A DNA stretch of 64,000 nt from the NCBI GenBank assembly GCA_963788285.1, contig CAWBGB010000007.1, positions 496,001 to 560,000 of the forward strand, written 5' to 3'. Shown here in pieces: positions 51,905-61,185 of this stretch. Below the pieces are notes generated by a model. That model had not been told where the DNA came from. It saw only the letters and a list, made by a program, of their open reading frames with translations, and searched no databases. Numbering within the stretch: the stretch's first letter is position 1; every line of letters starts with the position of its first letter. This DNA is from Alicyclobacillus_A sp963788285. Its GTDB lineage: Bacteria; Bacillota; Bacilli; Alicyclobacillales; Alicyclobacillaceae. The position numbers were made by a program, and so were the translations under genes.

Positions 51905-52428
51905 GAGGTCGTATTTGTAACCTCGTACCGAGCTCTTCTCGGCGTTATGTTGGCATTTGGGACGATAACCGCCGTGGTTGGCGACACACAGCCCGGAAAT
52001 CATCGGCCAAAGGCCCGGCAAAAGGCGCAGTTCATCAGAAAAAGGTACCACGCGCTTCCGAACCGTTACAGGCGGGGACATACAGAGAAGCGCCGCGGGT
52101 ATACGGCATGCGTAAGTTTCCCCATCCGTATCAGGCGATGCTCGCCCTCTCATCCGACGCAGACAGTGAAACACTAACGTAAATTTAACCTTGTCCATCA
52201 GTTCATCAATACGAGGGACATGACATCAGCGCAAGTTCCGACTTCGGATGAGATTCGTGGTTTGACATTCTACACATCGAATCCGGATGGTACCGTCATT
52301 GAAATCGTTGACAACCCTATTCTGACCGACAGCATCATCCAAGCGATGGTGTTCATCCTAGCGTTGCGGTGCAGTGGTATCCATCCGATACGACGAACTA
52401 CGCCATGACTGTACCAGGGGTATACTGA
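51905..52428 (+). pseudogene. Decayed gene for a secreted protein
   Basis: A signal-peptide-like start (TSYRALLGVMLAFGTITAVV) follows an AGGAGG site. The frame then changes to YGMRKFPHPYQAMLALSSDA, which joins by a one-base insertion near 52175 to KFNLVHQFINTRDMT, and later segments continue in other frames to YPSDTTNYAMTVPGVY and TGA at 52426. The pieces resemble the N-terminal part of large secreted polysaccharide-deacetylase-like proteins, but the family is not certain. Confidence 0.55.
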
Positions 52429-52532
52429 GCATTCGAGCTCAGACACGGTTTCGTCAACGATATACGCTGCATCACGAAGGTCCCTGTGCAGTGTTCCTGA
52501 ACCACTGAATACTGCGTGGAGGAAAGATTTGG

Positions 52533-52988
52533 TTGAAAAAGCGATGTAAGAACAGTGTGATAGAAACCATCGAAACAGAAATTGAGGATATTCGTAAGTA
52601 TGCAGGCAAGGTTCCTCGATAGTCTTTCTTGATTGCCGTTCTCTTGATTGGAATTCTCGTTAGTGTGCTATCGGAAAATCTAACGCTCAGTCCCAGCTGG
52701 ATTGTGCTCGCGATTGTCAGTGTCTTGCTTATACCATTGTTGGCATCGGTGTTTGTTGGCCGCCACCGCTGGACACGACGGCTGGCGCTCACAATTACTT
52801 CCGTGCTTCTGCTGCGAGCCTTCCGGGATGCTGTATTTCTGTGGTCGGCTAATATCATGGTATTTGCCGTCTGGTATTGGGAAGTGGATCAAGGGGGGCC
52901 GATTCGCAGACATGCCAATACGCCGGATTTGTTATTCCCACAAATGACATCGAACTTAGTGCTGGAAAGATTGGAAACCTTCGTTTAA
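52533..52988 (+). pseudogene. Membrane protein gene with amber stop and short end
   Basis: From a TTG behind GGAGGAAAG the frame reads to a TAG at 52620, then continues in the same frame: SFLIAVLLIGILVSVLSEN, two or three further membrane segments, and VFAVWYWEVDQGGPIRRHAN with PDLLFPQM, then stops at 52988. The WYWEVDQGGP block is typical of a conserved bacterial membrane-protein family whose members continue with further membrane segments; here the end is missing. Probably inactive. Confidence 0.6.
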
Positions 52989-53015
52989 TTGCCTAGTACG
53001 GGCTTGGACCACAGA

Positions 53016-53045
53016 GACGGTGGAGGGAACATCCCTACCGCCGTC
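53016..53045 (-). terminator. Terminator of the csoR-copA-copZ operon
   Basis: GACGGTGG-AGGGA and TCCCT-A-CCGCCGTC form a long stem with one bulge and an ACA loop, 14 bases after the copZ stop on the minus strand. The T-run is weak. Confidence 0.55.
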
Positions 53046-53058
53046 CTGCACTAATCCA

Positions 53059-53265
53059 TTACTCTACGTCGTATCCTGCGTCTTCCACAGCCTGTTTCAG
53101 GGCCTGAATGCTCGCCTTTGTATCATCGAACGTTACCGTTGCCTTTTGACCCTGCAAATTCACGTTGGCCTCTTGTACCCCGTCTACACTTTTGAGAGCC
53201 TTGGTCACGGAATTGACGCATCCGCTGCAAGTCATGCCTTTCACCGTGATGGTTACTGTTGCCAT
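53059..53265 (-). CDS. copZ: Copper chaperone CopZ
   Basis: CopZ binds monovalent copper and passes it to CopA and CsoR. The 68-residue product is one HMA domain with the GMTCSGC motif at residues 10-16 and ends in AGYDVE, as usual. AAAAGGAGATG lies before the ATG. It is the last gene of a minus-strand operon csoR-copA-copZ and 65 bases after copA. Confidence 0.94.
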   Translation of the reverse strand: MATVTITVKGMTCSGCVNSVTKALKSVDGVQEANVNLQGQKATVTFDDTKASIQALKQAVEDAGYDVE

Positions 53266-53330
53266 GTATGTGCATCTCCTTTTATAGTCCAGTATGTCGC
53301 ATTGGATAGGGGATTCTCTCTGGGTTGCGA

Positions 53331-55544
53331 CTACCTCGCAGCATGCACCTCCCTTCCGAACTTCAGACGACGGAGCAGCAAGCTGTTGGATACGACGCTC
53401 ACTGAACTGAGCGCCATCGCCGCACCCGCGATAATCGGGCTCAAAATCCCGAACGCGGCCAATGGGATACCGAGTACATTGTAGAAGAAGGCCCAGAACA
53501 GGTTTTGACGAATCTTCCGCATGGTGGCTTTCGACAACCGAATGGCATCTACAACACCCCTGGGATCCCCGTGCATCAGCGCGATGTCCGCCGCTTCAAG
53601 CGCGACATCAGCACCTGTTCCCATGGCCATCCCGATATCTGCCGCCGCCAGGGCGGGGGCATCATTGATACCGTCACCGACCATCGCAACTACCCGCCCG
53701 GCTTTGCGCAACGCTTCGACCTTCGCCGCTTTGTCACCGGGGAGAACGCCTGCGATAACATGGGAGATACCGACTTCAACAGCAACGGCCTTCGCCGTGC
53801 ATTCATGATCTCCAGTTATCATCCACACTTCGATGCCCATGTCTTTGAGTTGACGTACCGCATCTTTCGCACCGGTCTTGATAGTGTCAGCGATGGCAAT
53901 CACGCCAAGCAACCGATGATCCGCGGCAACCATGACCGCTGTTTTTCCGGCGCCTTCAAATTCCGCTACAACGTCGTCCGGAACCGAGGTGACACCAGAC
54001 TCCGTCAACCAACGGCGATTCCCAATTTGCACATTCATGTTGTTCACCCATCCGACAATCCCCTTACCTGGTATCGTTTCGACGTTCGTGGCGGATGAAA
54101 TGGGGATGCCTTGTTCCTTGGCGTGATTCACAACGGCCATACCGAGAGGATGATCACTTTGCGATTCGAGGGCAGCCGCAAGGGCCATGAGGTCTCGTTC
54201 CGTGACACCTGTCTCGGTCCAAACATCGGTCACTTGCGGTCTTCCGGATGTGAGAGTTCCAGTTTTATCAAAAATCACAGCATTCACTTGATGAGCCAGC
54301 TCCAGGTGCTCGCCACCTTTCACCAAAATGCCTGACTCAGCACCAAGTCCTGTTCCGACCATGATTGCAGTGGGCGTTGCAAGTCCGAGAGAACAAGGAC
54401 AGGCGATGACAAGGACGGCCACTGCCGCCATGAGGCCGTACGACCAGCCATTGAACACGCCCCAAAGCATCAACGTCACCAGAGCAACCACAAGTACAAT
54501 GGGAACGAAGATACCTGAAATTCTGTCTGCCAGACGTTGAACGGGGGCCTTTGATCCTTGGGCTTGATTCACCCAACGAATGACCTGAGCCAGCGCCGTG
54601 TCTGCACCAACCTTGGTGATTTCCATGGTGAATGCACGGGTCTGATTCACAGAGGCACCTACCACTGGGTCTCCGGGGCCTTTTGACACGGGGATAGATT
54701 CGCCAGTTAGGAAGGACTCATCAACCGTTGTGTTACCTTCTTTGACAATGCCATCGCTGGGGACTTTCTCACCCGGTCGAACCCGGACGACGTCGCCGAC
54801 ACGCAGTTCTTCCACAGGAACATCTGTTTCTTTGCCGTCATGCAGCACATGTGCCTCTTTCGCACCAAGTTTCGCAAGTGCTTCGATAGCAGAACTTGAT
54901 TTGGCTTTGGCCTTGGCTTCCAGCAGCTTGCCCATAAAAATCAGTGTCACAACGGTCGCCGAGCTATCGAAGTAAACATCCGGTTTACCTAGCACGGTCA
55001 GAATGGCGCTGTACGCATACGCCACAGATGTCCCCAGGGCAACCAAGACATCCATGTTTGCAGTGCCGCCCCGCAAGGAGTGGTAAGCCCCTTTGTAGAA
55101 GCGCCATCCAATGTAGAATTGAACGGGAGTCGCTAGGAGCCAACTGACCCAGTTTGGCATCAACGCCATTCCGCCAAACAGCATGTAGAACATCTGGATG
55201 ACAAGGGGGGCCGTTAGCGTAACGGACACCCAAAACTTGATAACCTGTCGTTTGTACTCACGTTGTTTCCGCAGTTTTTCCTCTTCGACGGCGGTTTGGG
55301 ATGCCAACTTCGCTCCATAACCGGCTTTTTCAATGGTGCGAATGAGATCCGATTCCTGAACAACGCCAGGTACAAAGGTGATATGCGCTTTCTCTGAAGC
55401 GAGGTTCACGTTCACGGACTTCACAGCATCCAGCCGTCCAACGACTTTCTCAATGCGGGCTGCACAGGCGGCACAGGTCATGCCTTCAATACTGAGCTCG
55501 ACACTTCTAGTTGGGACGCTATACCCAGTCTTGACGTCAGGCAT
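53331..55544 (-). CDS. copA: Copper-exporting P-type ATPase CopA
   Basis: CopA pumps monovalent copper out of the cell. The 737-residue product has one N-terminal HMA domain (GMTCAACAARIE near residue 22), TGESIPV, the membrane site CPCSLGLATP, the phosphorylation motif DKTGTLT, the HP motif SDHPLG and GDGINDAP. AAGGAGGTG precedes the ATG, 24 bases after csoR. Compared with the ATPase at 35.4 kb it has the normal CPC motif and full copper-operon context. Confidence 0.96.
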   Translation of the reverse strand: MPDVKTGYSVPTRSVELSIEGMTCAACAARIEKVVGRLDAVKSVNVNLASEKAHITFVPGVVQESDLIRTIEKAGYGAKLASQTAVEEEKLRKQREYKRQVIKFWVSVTLTAPLVIQMFYMLFGGMALMPNWVSWLLATPVQFYIGWRFYKGAYHSLRGGTANMDVLVALGTSVAYAYSAILTVLGKPDVYFDSSATVVTLIFMGKLLEAKAKAKSSSAIEALAKLGAKEAHVLHDGKETDVPVEELRVGDVVRVRPGEKVPSDGIVKEGNTTVDESFLTGESIPVSKGPGDPVVGASVNQTRAFTMEITKVGADTALAQVIRWVNQAQGSKAPVQRLADRISGIFVPIVLVVALVTLMLWGVFNGWSYGLMAAVAVLVIACPCSLGLATPTAIMVGTGLGAESGILVKGGEHLELAHQVNAVIFDKTGTLTSGRPQVTDVWTETGVTERDLMALAAALESQSDHPLGMAVVNHAKEQGIPISSATNVETIPGKGIVGWVNNMNVQIGNRRWLTESGVTSVPDDVVAEFEGAGKTAVMVAADHRLLGVIAIADTIKTGAKDAVRQLKDMGIEVWMITGDHECTAKAVAVEVGISHVIAGVLPGDKAAKVEALRKAGRVVAMVGDGINDAPALAAADIGMAMGTGADVALEAADIALMHGDPRGVVDAIRLSKATMRKIRQNLFWAFFYNVLGIPLAAFGILSPIIAGAAMALSSVSVVSNSLLLRRLKFGREVHAAR

Positions 55545-55568
55545 GCCGACACCTCCTTGGATACGTCG

Positions 55569-55865
55569 TCATGATTTCGTGAACTGGCGGATGACCTCCA
55601 TCAGCTCGTCAATCTTCTGGTCGCCATTGGCCTGGTTTGCCAATGCATCCGCCACACAGCCTCTGGTGTGGGACTCAAGGATGGACAGGCCAACCTGGTG
55701 AACTGCGCTCTTGATGGCAGCCACCTGCACCAGAATGTCGACGCAATACCGATCTTCCTGAATCATTTTTTGGATGCCACGAACTTGGCCTTCTATACGT
55801 TTCAACCGCCGCAGGAGGTCGTCTTTCTTTGGAGCGTAACTGTGACTGTGATGTTCAGGACCCAT
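55569..55865 (-). CDS. csoR: Copper-sensing repressor CsoR
   Basis: CsoR is a helical repressor that leaves DNA when it binds monovalent copper. The product is 98 residues when started at 55865 (MGPEHHSHSYAPKKDD); an open frame continues upstream through the promoter. The copper ligands are visible as the cysteine in DRYCVDIL and the histidine and cysteine in SHTRGC. GTGAGGCG is the ribosome site. It heads csoR-copA-copZ, and an operator lies in its own promoter. Confidence 0.94.
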   Translation of the reverse strand: MGPEHHSHSYAPKKDDLLRRLKRIEGQVRGIQKMIQEDRYCVDILVQVAAIKSAVHQVGLSILESHTRGCVADALANQANGDQKIDELMEVIRQFTKS

Positions 55866-55899
55866 CGGCGACGCCTCACTTTCTGTTGATACTAAAAAA

Positions 55900-55928
55900 A
55901 CGATACCCCGGTATGGTATATATGTCAA
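55900..55928 (-). promoter_or_regulatory. csoR-copA-copZ promoter with CsoR operator
   Basis: On the minus strand, TTGACA (55923-55928) and TATCGT (55900-55905) are 17 bases apart. The inverted repeat ATACC/GGTAT with a GC-rich centre (55903-55919) lies between and over them, as expected for a CsoR box. Copper should release CsoR and turn on the operon. Confidence 0.85.
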
Positions 55929-56035
55929 ACGGAAGGGCACGCCTGAAAGATGACGTCCACGCCGGATGAAATGTGATGCACATTGTGAAACACCAAAGGC
56001 CCGGATAATCTGCCTTGAACCGGGCAGGGCCAATT

Positions 56036-56064
56036 TTGGGAATACATAGGTTCGGGTGTATAAT
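56036..56064 (+). promoter_or_regulatory. Promoter of the sugar-porter gene
   Basis: TTGGGA (56036-56041) and a perfect TATAAT (56059-56064) are 17 bases apart. A leader of about 130 bases follows, with an imperfect inverted repeat of GTATGGGT and ACCCGTAT. A GCCCGG/CCGGGC hairpin (55999-56025) precedes the promoter. Confidence 0.65.
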
Positions 56065-56199
56065 GAAGGGCGTTGCGCTATGAGAGTGCTTTCATAGGTG
56101 CGTATGGGTGGTGCACTCCGGCTCGCTGATCTGCACATACCCGTATATGAAGTAGGGCTACAGTTCCACTGAGAGTTGTGATGATGGGGAGAGAAAGCG

Positions 56200-57576
56200 G
56201 TGAATCATTCCATTCAGGCAAATAGAACCAACCTCGGATTTGTCACCCTAGTCTCGATTGTGGCTGCAATCGGTGGTCTTTTGTTTGGTTATGACACTGC
56301 CGTCATATCCGGTGCCATCGGGTTTATGCAGCAGAAATTCAATTTGGATTCAGTCATGACGGGCTGGGCGGTATCTTGTCTTATGATTGGCGCGATAATC
56401 GGTGCAGGCTTTGCTGGGGCGCTGAGCGACCGGTTTGGACGCAGGAGAATGTTGATTTTGGCGGCAATTCTGTTTTCGGCCGGCTCCATTGGATCCGCCA
56501 TTCCGACAACCATTTCACAGTTTGTGGTGGCGAGGGTGGTTGGCGGAATCGGGATTGGCGTCTCGTCCACGCTTGTCCCGCTATACATCGCAGAGATTGC
56601 CCCAGCACGGTATCGCGGTCGTTTGGTTTCGTTAAATCAGTTAGCCATCGTCATCGGTATCTCAGCCATTTATTTCGTAAACAGGACTGTGGCCAGCGCC
56701 GGGGGGACGGCATGGGACATCTCCACAGGTTGGCGCTGGATGTTTGGTCTTGGCATTCTTCCAGGATTGGTATTCATGCTCCTTCTTTTGCTTGTTCCAG
56801 AAAGTCCAAGATGGCTGGAAAAGCAGGGGAGAGGAGAAACAGCCATTCGAATTTTGGAACGCATTAATGGTCCTCAGCAAGCACAATTGGAATTAGAGGA
56901 CATCAGGGATTCCCTTAAAAATGAAACAGGATCCATGGGGCAGTTGTTTCAGGGCGGGTTTCGGATTGCCCTATTGGTGGGGGTTGTATTAGCCATCCTG
57001 CAACAGGTGACTGGTATCAACGCCATCATGTATTACGCTCCGGAGATTTTTAAGAAAACGGGAGCAGGCACGGATGCGTCCTTGACCCAAACCATTATCG
57101 TCGGCGCTGTGAACCTCGTCTTTACACTGGTTTCACTGTGGTTGATTGATAGAGTGGGTCGGAAAGTGTTGCTGCTGATTGGGTCCGCGGTGATGGCCAT
57201 TAGTTTGCTGGTGGTAGGTTACGCATTTCATACGGGGAACACCGCGGGGCCGCTGGTATTGGTGTTTGTTTTGCTGTTTGTGGCTGCGTTTGCGGTATCG
57301 TTCGGCCCCATTGTGTGGCTGATCATCGCGGAAATCTTCCCAACGCGGATTCGCGGTCGTGCGACAGCCATAGCATCGGTGGCATTGTGGGCAGCCGATT
57401 ATGTGGTGTCACAAACGTTTCCTATACTTCTGAGTGGGGTTGGGTCTGCCGTTACGTTTTGGATGTTCGCCATTATGTCAGTCATCGCCTTCCTCTTCAC
57501 TCTGAGCATCGTGCCCGAAACGAAGGGGAGGTCTTTGGAAGACATTGAGCGCATGTGGGGAACCTTCAAACGGTAA
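56200..57576 (+). CDS. MFS sugar porter (XylE/GlcP/AraE type)
   Basis: The 458-residue product has twelve membrane segments and the sugar-porter signatures GYDTAVISGA, DRFGRRR, PESPRWL, QQVTGINAIMYYAPEIF, GRK and PETKGRSLEDIE. These proteins import pentoses, hexoses or inositol with protons; the substrate cannot be chosen from sequence alone. The GTG at 56200 follows GGGGAGAG. It stands alone, with no sugar kinase or isomerase nearby. Confidence 0.93.
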   Translation: MNHSIQANRTNLGFVTLVSIVAAIGGLLFGYDTAVISGAIGFMQQKFNLDSVMTGWAVSCLMIGAIIGAGFAGALSDRFGRRRMLILAAILFSAGSIGSAIPTTISQFVVARVVGGIGIGVSSTLVPLYIAEIAPARYRGRLVSLNQLAIVIGISAIYFVNRTVASAGGTAWDISTGWRWMFGLGILPGLVFMLLLLLVPESPRWLEKQGRGETAIRILERINGPQQAQLELEDIRDSLKNETGSMGQLFQGGFRIALLVGVVLAILQQVTGINAIMYYAPEIFKKTGAGTDASLTQTIIVGAVNLVFTLVSLWLIDRVGRKVLLLIGSAVMAISLLVVGYAFHTGNTAGPLVLVFVLLFVAAFAVSFGPIVWLIIAEIFPTRIRGRATAIASVALWAADYVVSQTFPILLSGVGSAVTFWMFAIMSVIAFLFTLSIVPETKGRSLEDIERMWGTFKR

Positions 57577-57610
57577 CTGCCGAATGCCCCGACGGGGTGA
57601 TGAGGTTTTC

Positions 57611-57640
57611 GGGGGATACGGTAGGGGGGTATCCCCCTAA
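57611..57640. terminator. Strong inverted repeat between the porter gene and bioB
   Basis: GGGGGATAC (57611-57619) and GTATCCCCC (57629-57637) are perfect inverted repeats around a GGTAGGGGG loop; TAGGGG can also pair with CCCCTA. It sits between convergent genes and probably ends transcription, although no T-run follows. Confidence 0.45.
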
Positions 57641-57711
57641 CCGTTCCCGCCCTAAGTCAGGGTGATTTCCGCGTCCCGCCGGCCTTTTCTCAAGCCGCGT
57701 CGCAGGCAGGC

Positions 57712-58710
57712 TTACAATGCGCACTCTTCGATTTCGAATCCAAGGTCCTCAATCATCTGCCAATCCGTATCTGGCAGCTGTCCCTCCGTTGTCAAGTAGT
57801 CTCCCACAAAGATTGAGTTCGCTGCATACAGACCCAGTGGCTGCAAATGACGTAGGTTGACCTCACGACCGCCTGAAATGCGTATCTCTTTTGTAGGATT
57901 CACAAAACGCATCATGGCAAGGATCTTTAAGCACGCAGTCGGTGTCAGCTCACGTCGGCCTGCAAGTGGGGTTCCGTCAATGGGATTGAGAAAATTGCAT
58001 GGAATGGAGTCTGCATCGAGTACCTTCAAGGAGAAGGCGATGTCGACTCGCTGTTCGTCCGTTTCCCCCATGCCGAAAATCGCACCTGAACAGGGTGACA
58101 TACCTGCCTGTTTGACGTGCTGTATGGTTTCTACCCTATCCGCGTATGTGTGCGTCGTACAAATATTCTCGTAATTCGTCTGACTCGTGTTCAGATTGTG
58201 GTTGTAACGTTGTACGCCTGCAGCGGCCAGTTTCTCCGCATGTTCAGGGCTCAGGAATCCGAGACAGCAGCAGATTTTCAAGTCAGTGTTTTCCCGGATT
58301 TCTCGGACGGCCTCGGCCACCTGGTCAATCTCGCGATTGGAAGGTCTTCTCCCGGACATGACAATGCAGTATGTACCCGCCTTGCGTCGCCGCGCTTCCT
58401 CTGCACCTGCCAGTATGGTCTCTTTTGATAGAAGTGGGTACTTCTCAATGGGCGCCTCCGAAATGATGGACTGTGAACAATAGAAACAATCCTCTGGGCA
58501 CATTCCCGATTTTGCGTTGAGAATCATGTTCAATTTGACTTTTGTACCAAAGTACTCGCGCCGAATAACGAAAGCAGCGCTCAGCAAATCCAGTATCCTG
58601 TCATCTGATTCACGTAAGATTTGAAGGGCATCTTCTCGGGAGACTTCGTAGCCGCGGATGACTTCATGGGCTAGGCTCTCCCAGTTTTTTTTTGTCGTCA
58701 ATACGGACAT
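57712..58710 (-). CDS. bioB: Biotin synthase
   Basis: BioB is a radical-SAM enzyme that inserts sulfur into dethiobiotin. The 332-residue product has the CxxxCxxC cluster motif in GMCPEDCFYCSQS, the conserved YNHNLNTS and RISGGREVN segments. The ATG at 58710 follows GAGGAGG; an upstream frame runs into the operator and is rejected. It stands alone, without bioA, bioD or bioF, and is preceded by a perfect BirA operator. Confidence 0.95.
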   Translation of the reverse strand: MSVLTTKKNWESLAHEVIRGYEVSREDALQILRESDDRILDLLSAAFVIRREYFGTKVKLNMILNAKSGMCPEDCFYCSQSIISEAPIEKYPLLSKETILAGAEEARRRKAGTYCIVMSGRRPSNREIDQVAEAVREIRENTDLKICCCLGFLSPEHAEKLAAAGVQRYNHNLNTSQTNYENICTTHTYADRVETIQHVKQAGMSPCSGAIFGMGETDEQRVDIAFSLKVLDADSIPCNFLNPIDGTPLAGRRELTPTACLKILAMMRFVNPTKEIRISGGREVNLRHLQPLGLYAANSIFVGDYLTTEGQLPDTDWQMIEDLGFEIEECAL

Positions 58711-58729
58711 GTCTACGTCCTCCTCGTGA

Positions 58730-58767
58730 CTATTGTTAACTTTATGCACATTCAAGGTTAACAATAG
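58730..58767 (-). promoter_or_regulatory. BirA operator
   Basis: CTATTGTTAAC (58730-58740) and GTTAACAATAG (58757-58767) are perfect 11-base inverted repeats with a 16-base spacer, matching the known BirA operator consensus. Biotin-bound BirA should repress bioB. A promoter must overlap it, though I cannot fix the hexamers. Confidence 0.92.
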
Positions 58768-58907
58768 GGCAATACCTTGTAAAGAGTGAATTTTGAAGAT
58801 TTAAGCAACGGTACAGGCGGTTGCCACGGTTTCCCACGGGTTTCAATTTTCCGTCATTTGAAGGATAATCTACAAGGGGATACCGGTTTCGAGAAGGAGG
58901 TTCTTGA

Positions 58908-59675
58908 ATGAACATCACGGGAAATACGGTCTTGATTACAGGTGGTGCTTCCGGTATTGGCTTGGCACTCGCAGAACGTTTTCTCAACGCTGGCAATGAA
59001 GTCATCGTCTGCGGACGTCGCCAGGAGAAGCTGAACGAAGCAAAGCAGAGATTTCCCCAACTACATACGCATGTTTGCGACGTAGCGAATGAGGCGGATA
59101 GAAAATCTTTGTTTACGTGGGTAACCAGTGAGTTTCCGGAGTTAAATGTTCTGGTGAACAATGCTGGCATTCAGCAAAGGGTGAACCTGTTAAAGCCCAA
59201 CAATGAGTGGAGTTACTATCATCAAGAAATCGCCATCAACCTGGAAGGTCCGATTCACCTCACCCTGCTGTTTGTGCCTCATTTGGTGCAGAAGAAGAAC
59301 GCTACCATCATCAATGTGTCTTCTGGGTTGGCCATCACACCAGCGACGTGGGCCCCGATGTACAGCGCAACGAAAGCTGCCTTGCACTCGTTCACCATGA
59401 CGTTGCGGCTACAACTATCGAAAACGAATGTGGAGGTTGTGGAAGTCCTACCGCCAGCCGTGAATACGGATTTGGGGGGACCCGGTTTGCATACGTTTGG
59501 TGTACCTGTAGACGATTTTGCGGATGCCGTGTTCAAAGGCTTTGAGGCCGGGAATCTGGAAATCGGTTATGGGGGCACGGAGAAGCGGGGGCGTGCTTCG
59601 CGGGACGAGATTGATCAAGCAACGAAGCAAATGTGGGAAGGATTTTTGCGCAACAATCCACACTTTCTGGACTAG
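58908..59675 (+). CDS. SDR-family oxidoreductase
   Basis: The 255-residue product is a classical short-chain dehydrogenase: NAD(P)-binding TGGASGIG at residues 11-18, VNNAG near 85, and the catalytic set with serine in NVSSG near residue 139 and YSATK near 152. The NEWSYYHQEIAINLEGPIHL segment resembles DltE-type proteins. Substrate is unknown. GAGAAGGAGG precedes the ATG. It is 103 bases before the FrnE gene, and the intervening GGAATGTC repeat may be a weak terminator. Confidence 0.88.
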   Translation: MNITGNTVLITGGASGIGLALAERFLNAGNEVIVCGRRQEKLNEAKQRFPQLHTHVCDVANEADRKSLFTWVTSEFPELNVLVNNAGIQQRVNLLKPNNEWSYYHQEIAINLEGPIHLTLLFVPHLVQKKNATIINVSSGLAITPATWAPMYSATKAALHSFTMTLRLQLSKTNVEVVEVLPPAVNTDLGGPGLHTFGVPVDDFADAVFKGFEAGNLEIGYGGTEKRGRASRDEIDQATKQMWEGFLRNNPHFLD

Positions 59676-59778
59676 TCTATGACTGCTCCCTTACGAGATG
59701 GGGAATGTCATGCATGGACATCCTTTCTGAGAACATCTGTGAAATTGTACATGAAGGCATCTCAAGGGAGGCTGCAAT

Positions 59779-60507
59779 ATGAAAATTGAAATCTGGTCTG
59801 ATTACGTTTGCCCATTCTGTTACATCGGAAAGCGGCATTTGGAGCAGGCACTCAGCCAATTGTCGTTACAAAATGAGGTTGACGTTGTCTATCGCAGCTT
59901 CGAACTGGATCCCAACGCCGAACTGACCCCTGGCAAGAACATGCACCGTTTGCTCGCTGACAAGTACGGAATAAGCATTGAGCAGGCCAAAGCCATGAAC
60001 GATGAAGTTGCGAAGCGTGCTCAAGCAGTAGGCCTCACCTATTACTTCGACACAATGATCCCGACAAACTCGTTTGATGCACATCGATTGACGCATTTTG
60101 CCGCCGAGCACGGAAAAATGCATGAAATGGTGGAGCGATTGTTTCAAGCGTACTTTTCTGAGTCCAAACACATTGGTGACCGGGAGACGTTATCTCAACT
60201 GGCGGCGGACGTCGGTCTCTCAAAAGAATCGGCTGCCAAAATGTTGTCAAGCAATGAATATGCAAATGCTGTGAGGATGGATGAGCAAGAAGGCCAAAGA
60301 CTGGGTATCCGCGGTGTTCCGTTCTTCGTCATCAACCGGCAATACGCCGTTTCAGGCGCCCAGCCGATTGAGGTCTTCATCGAAGCGCTACAGAGAGCTT
60401 GGAACGAAGAACATTCGATTACCATTGTAAACAAATCAAACGGGAATGCGACGGACACAACCATGTGTGCGAATGGAACGTGTGATGTTCCAACCAACAA
60501 AGACTGA
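59779..60507 (+). CDS. FrnE-type DsbA-family oxidoreductase
   Basis: The 242-residue product has the thioredoxin-fold start with the CPFC redox motif at residues 11-14 (SDYVCPFCYIG), an inserted helical domain, and GIRGVPFFVIN, with the cis-proline near 178. This matches FrnE-like cytosolic disulfide isomerases. The extra tail (residues 215-242) ends with a second cysteine pair in MCANGTCDV. GGGAGG precedes the ATG. Confidence 0.9.
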   Translation: MKIEIWSDYVCPFCYIGKRHLEQALSQLSLQNEVDVVYRSFELDPNAELTPGKNMHRLLADKYGISIEQAKAMNDEVAKRAQAVGLTYYFDTMIPTNSFDAHRLTHFAAEHGKMHEMVERLFQAYFSESKHIGDRETLSQLAADVGLSKESAAKMLSSNEYANAVRMDEQEGQRLGIRGVPFFVINRQYAVSGAQPIEVFIEALQRAWNEEHSITIVNKSNGNATDTTMCANGTCDVPTNKD

Positions 60508-60609
60508 ATCTCCAGTGGGGCGGGGTTGCCCCCTCAGCTCATCTGGCAATGGGACAGCCCCAATTTACCCGCTGATTTCTCCGTCCTTGTTACGCGAGCC
60601 CTTACACAC

Positions 60610-61185
60610 CTACTGCTGTCCGTCGATTTCGGTTTTGCGCGCAGCTATTGGGTTCTGTTTTCGAACTTGAACTTTTTGCATGATAAAATCAAGTGCTTCG
60701 CTGGGGGTGGTGGCAAAGTCGAGTTTCCCGTCGTAGCTCTCTCGGCGATGATCCAGGTACAATCCGTCGTATGCAATCTCCTTTGCCCTGCTTGCCCATC
60801 CTCCGGACGACTGCATGACAACCACCGGCATTCGCCGCATGTATGCGGCAGAGAGTTCCACCAGCGTACCTATTCCACCGCTGATCATAATGATTGCGTC
60901 GGATGAATGAATGAGCACCATGCTGCGGTAATCAAAACCAAATCCGGTGGTGATAGGGATATCCACGTACTCATTGGCGACGCTCGCATCGTCTCCTGGT
61001 AAGATCCCAATCACCCATCCACCTGCCAGTTTGGCTCCTCTGGATGCAGCCTCCATGACTCCATTGGTGCCACCTGTCAATAGCACTGCACCTCTTGACG
61101 CAATTTCCTTGCCCACATCTTCCGCTAATTGGAGGACTTCTGGTTCCACGACGCCAGATTGCCCAATCACACCGATTCGAATCAT
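60610..61185 (-). CDS. LOG-like / TIGR00725-type nucleotide-binding protein
   Basis: The 191-residue product has a Rossmann-like fold with GGTNGVMEAASRGA near residue 38 and GGIGTLVELSAAY near 103, close to the lysine-decarboxylase-like LOG superfamily and its TIGR00725 branch. LOG enzymes release cytokinin-type bases from nucleotides, but the strict PGGxGTxxE motif is replaced by SGGIGTLVE, so the activity is uncertain. AAAGGAGATA precedes the ATG. Confidence 0.75.
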   Translation of the reverse strand: MIRIGVIGQSGVVEPEVLQLAEDVGKEIASRGAVLLTGGTNGVMEAASRGAKLAGGWVIGILPGDDASVANEYVDIPITTGFGFDYRSMVLIHSSDAIIMISGGIGTLVELSAAYMRRMPVVVMQSSGGWASRAKEIAYDGLYLDHRRESYDGKLDFATTPSEALDFIMQKVQVRKQNPIAARKTEIDGQQ

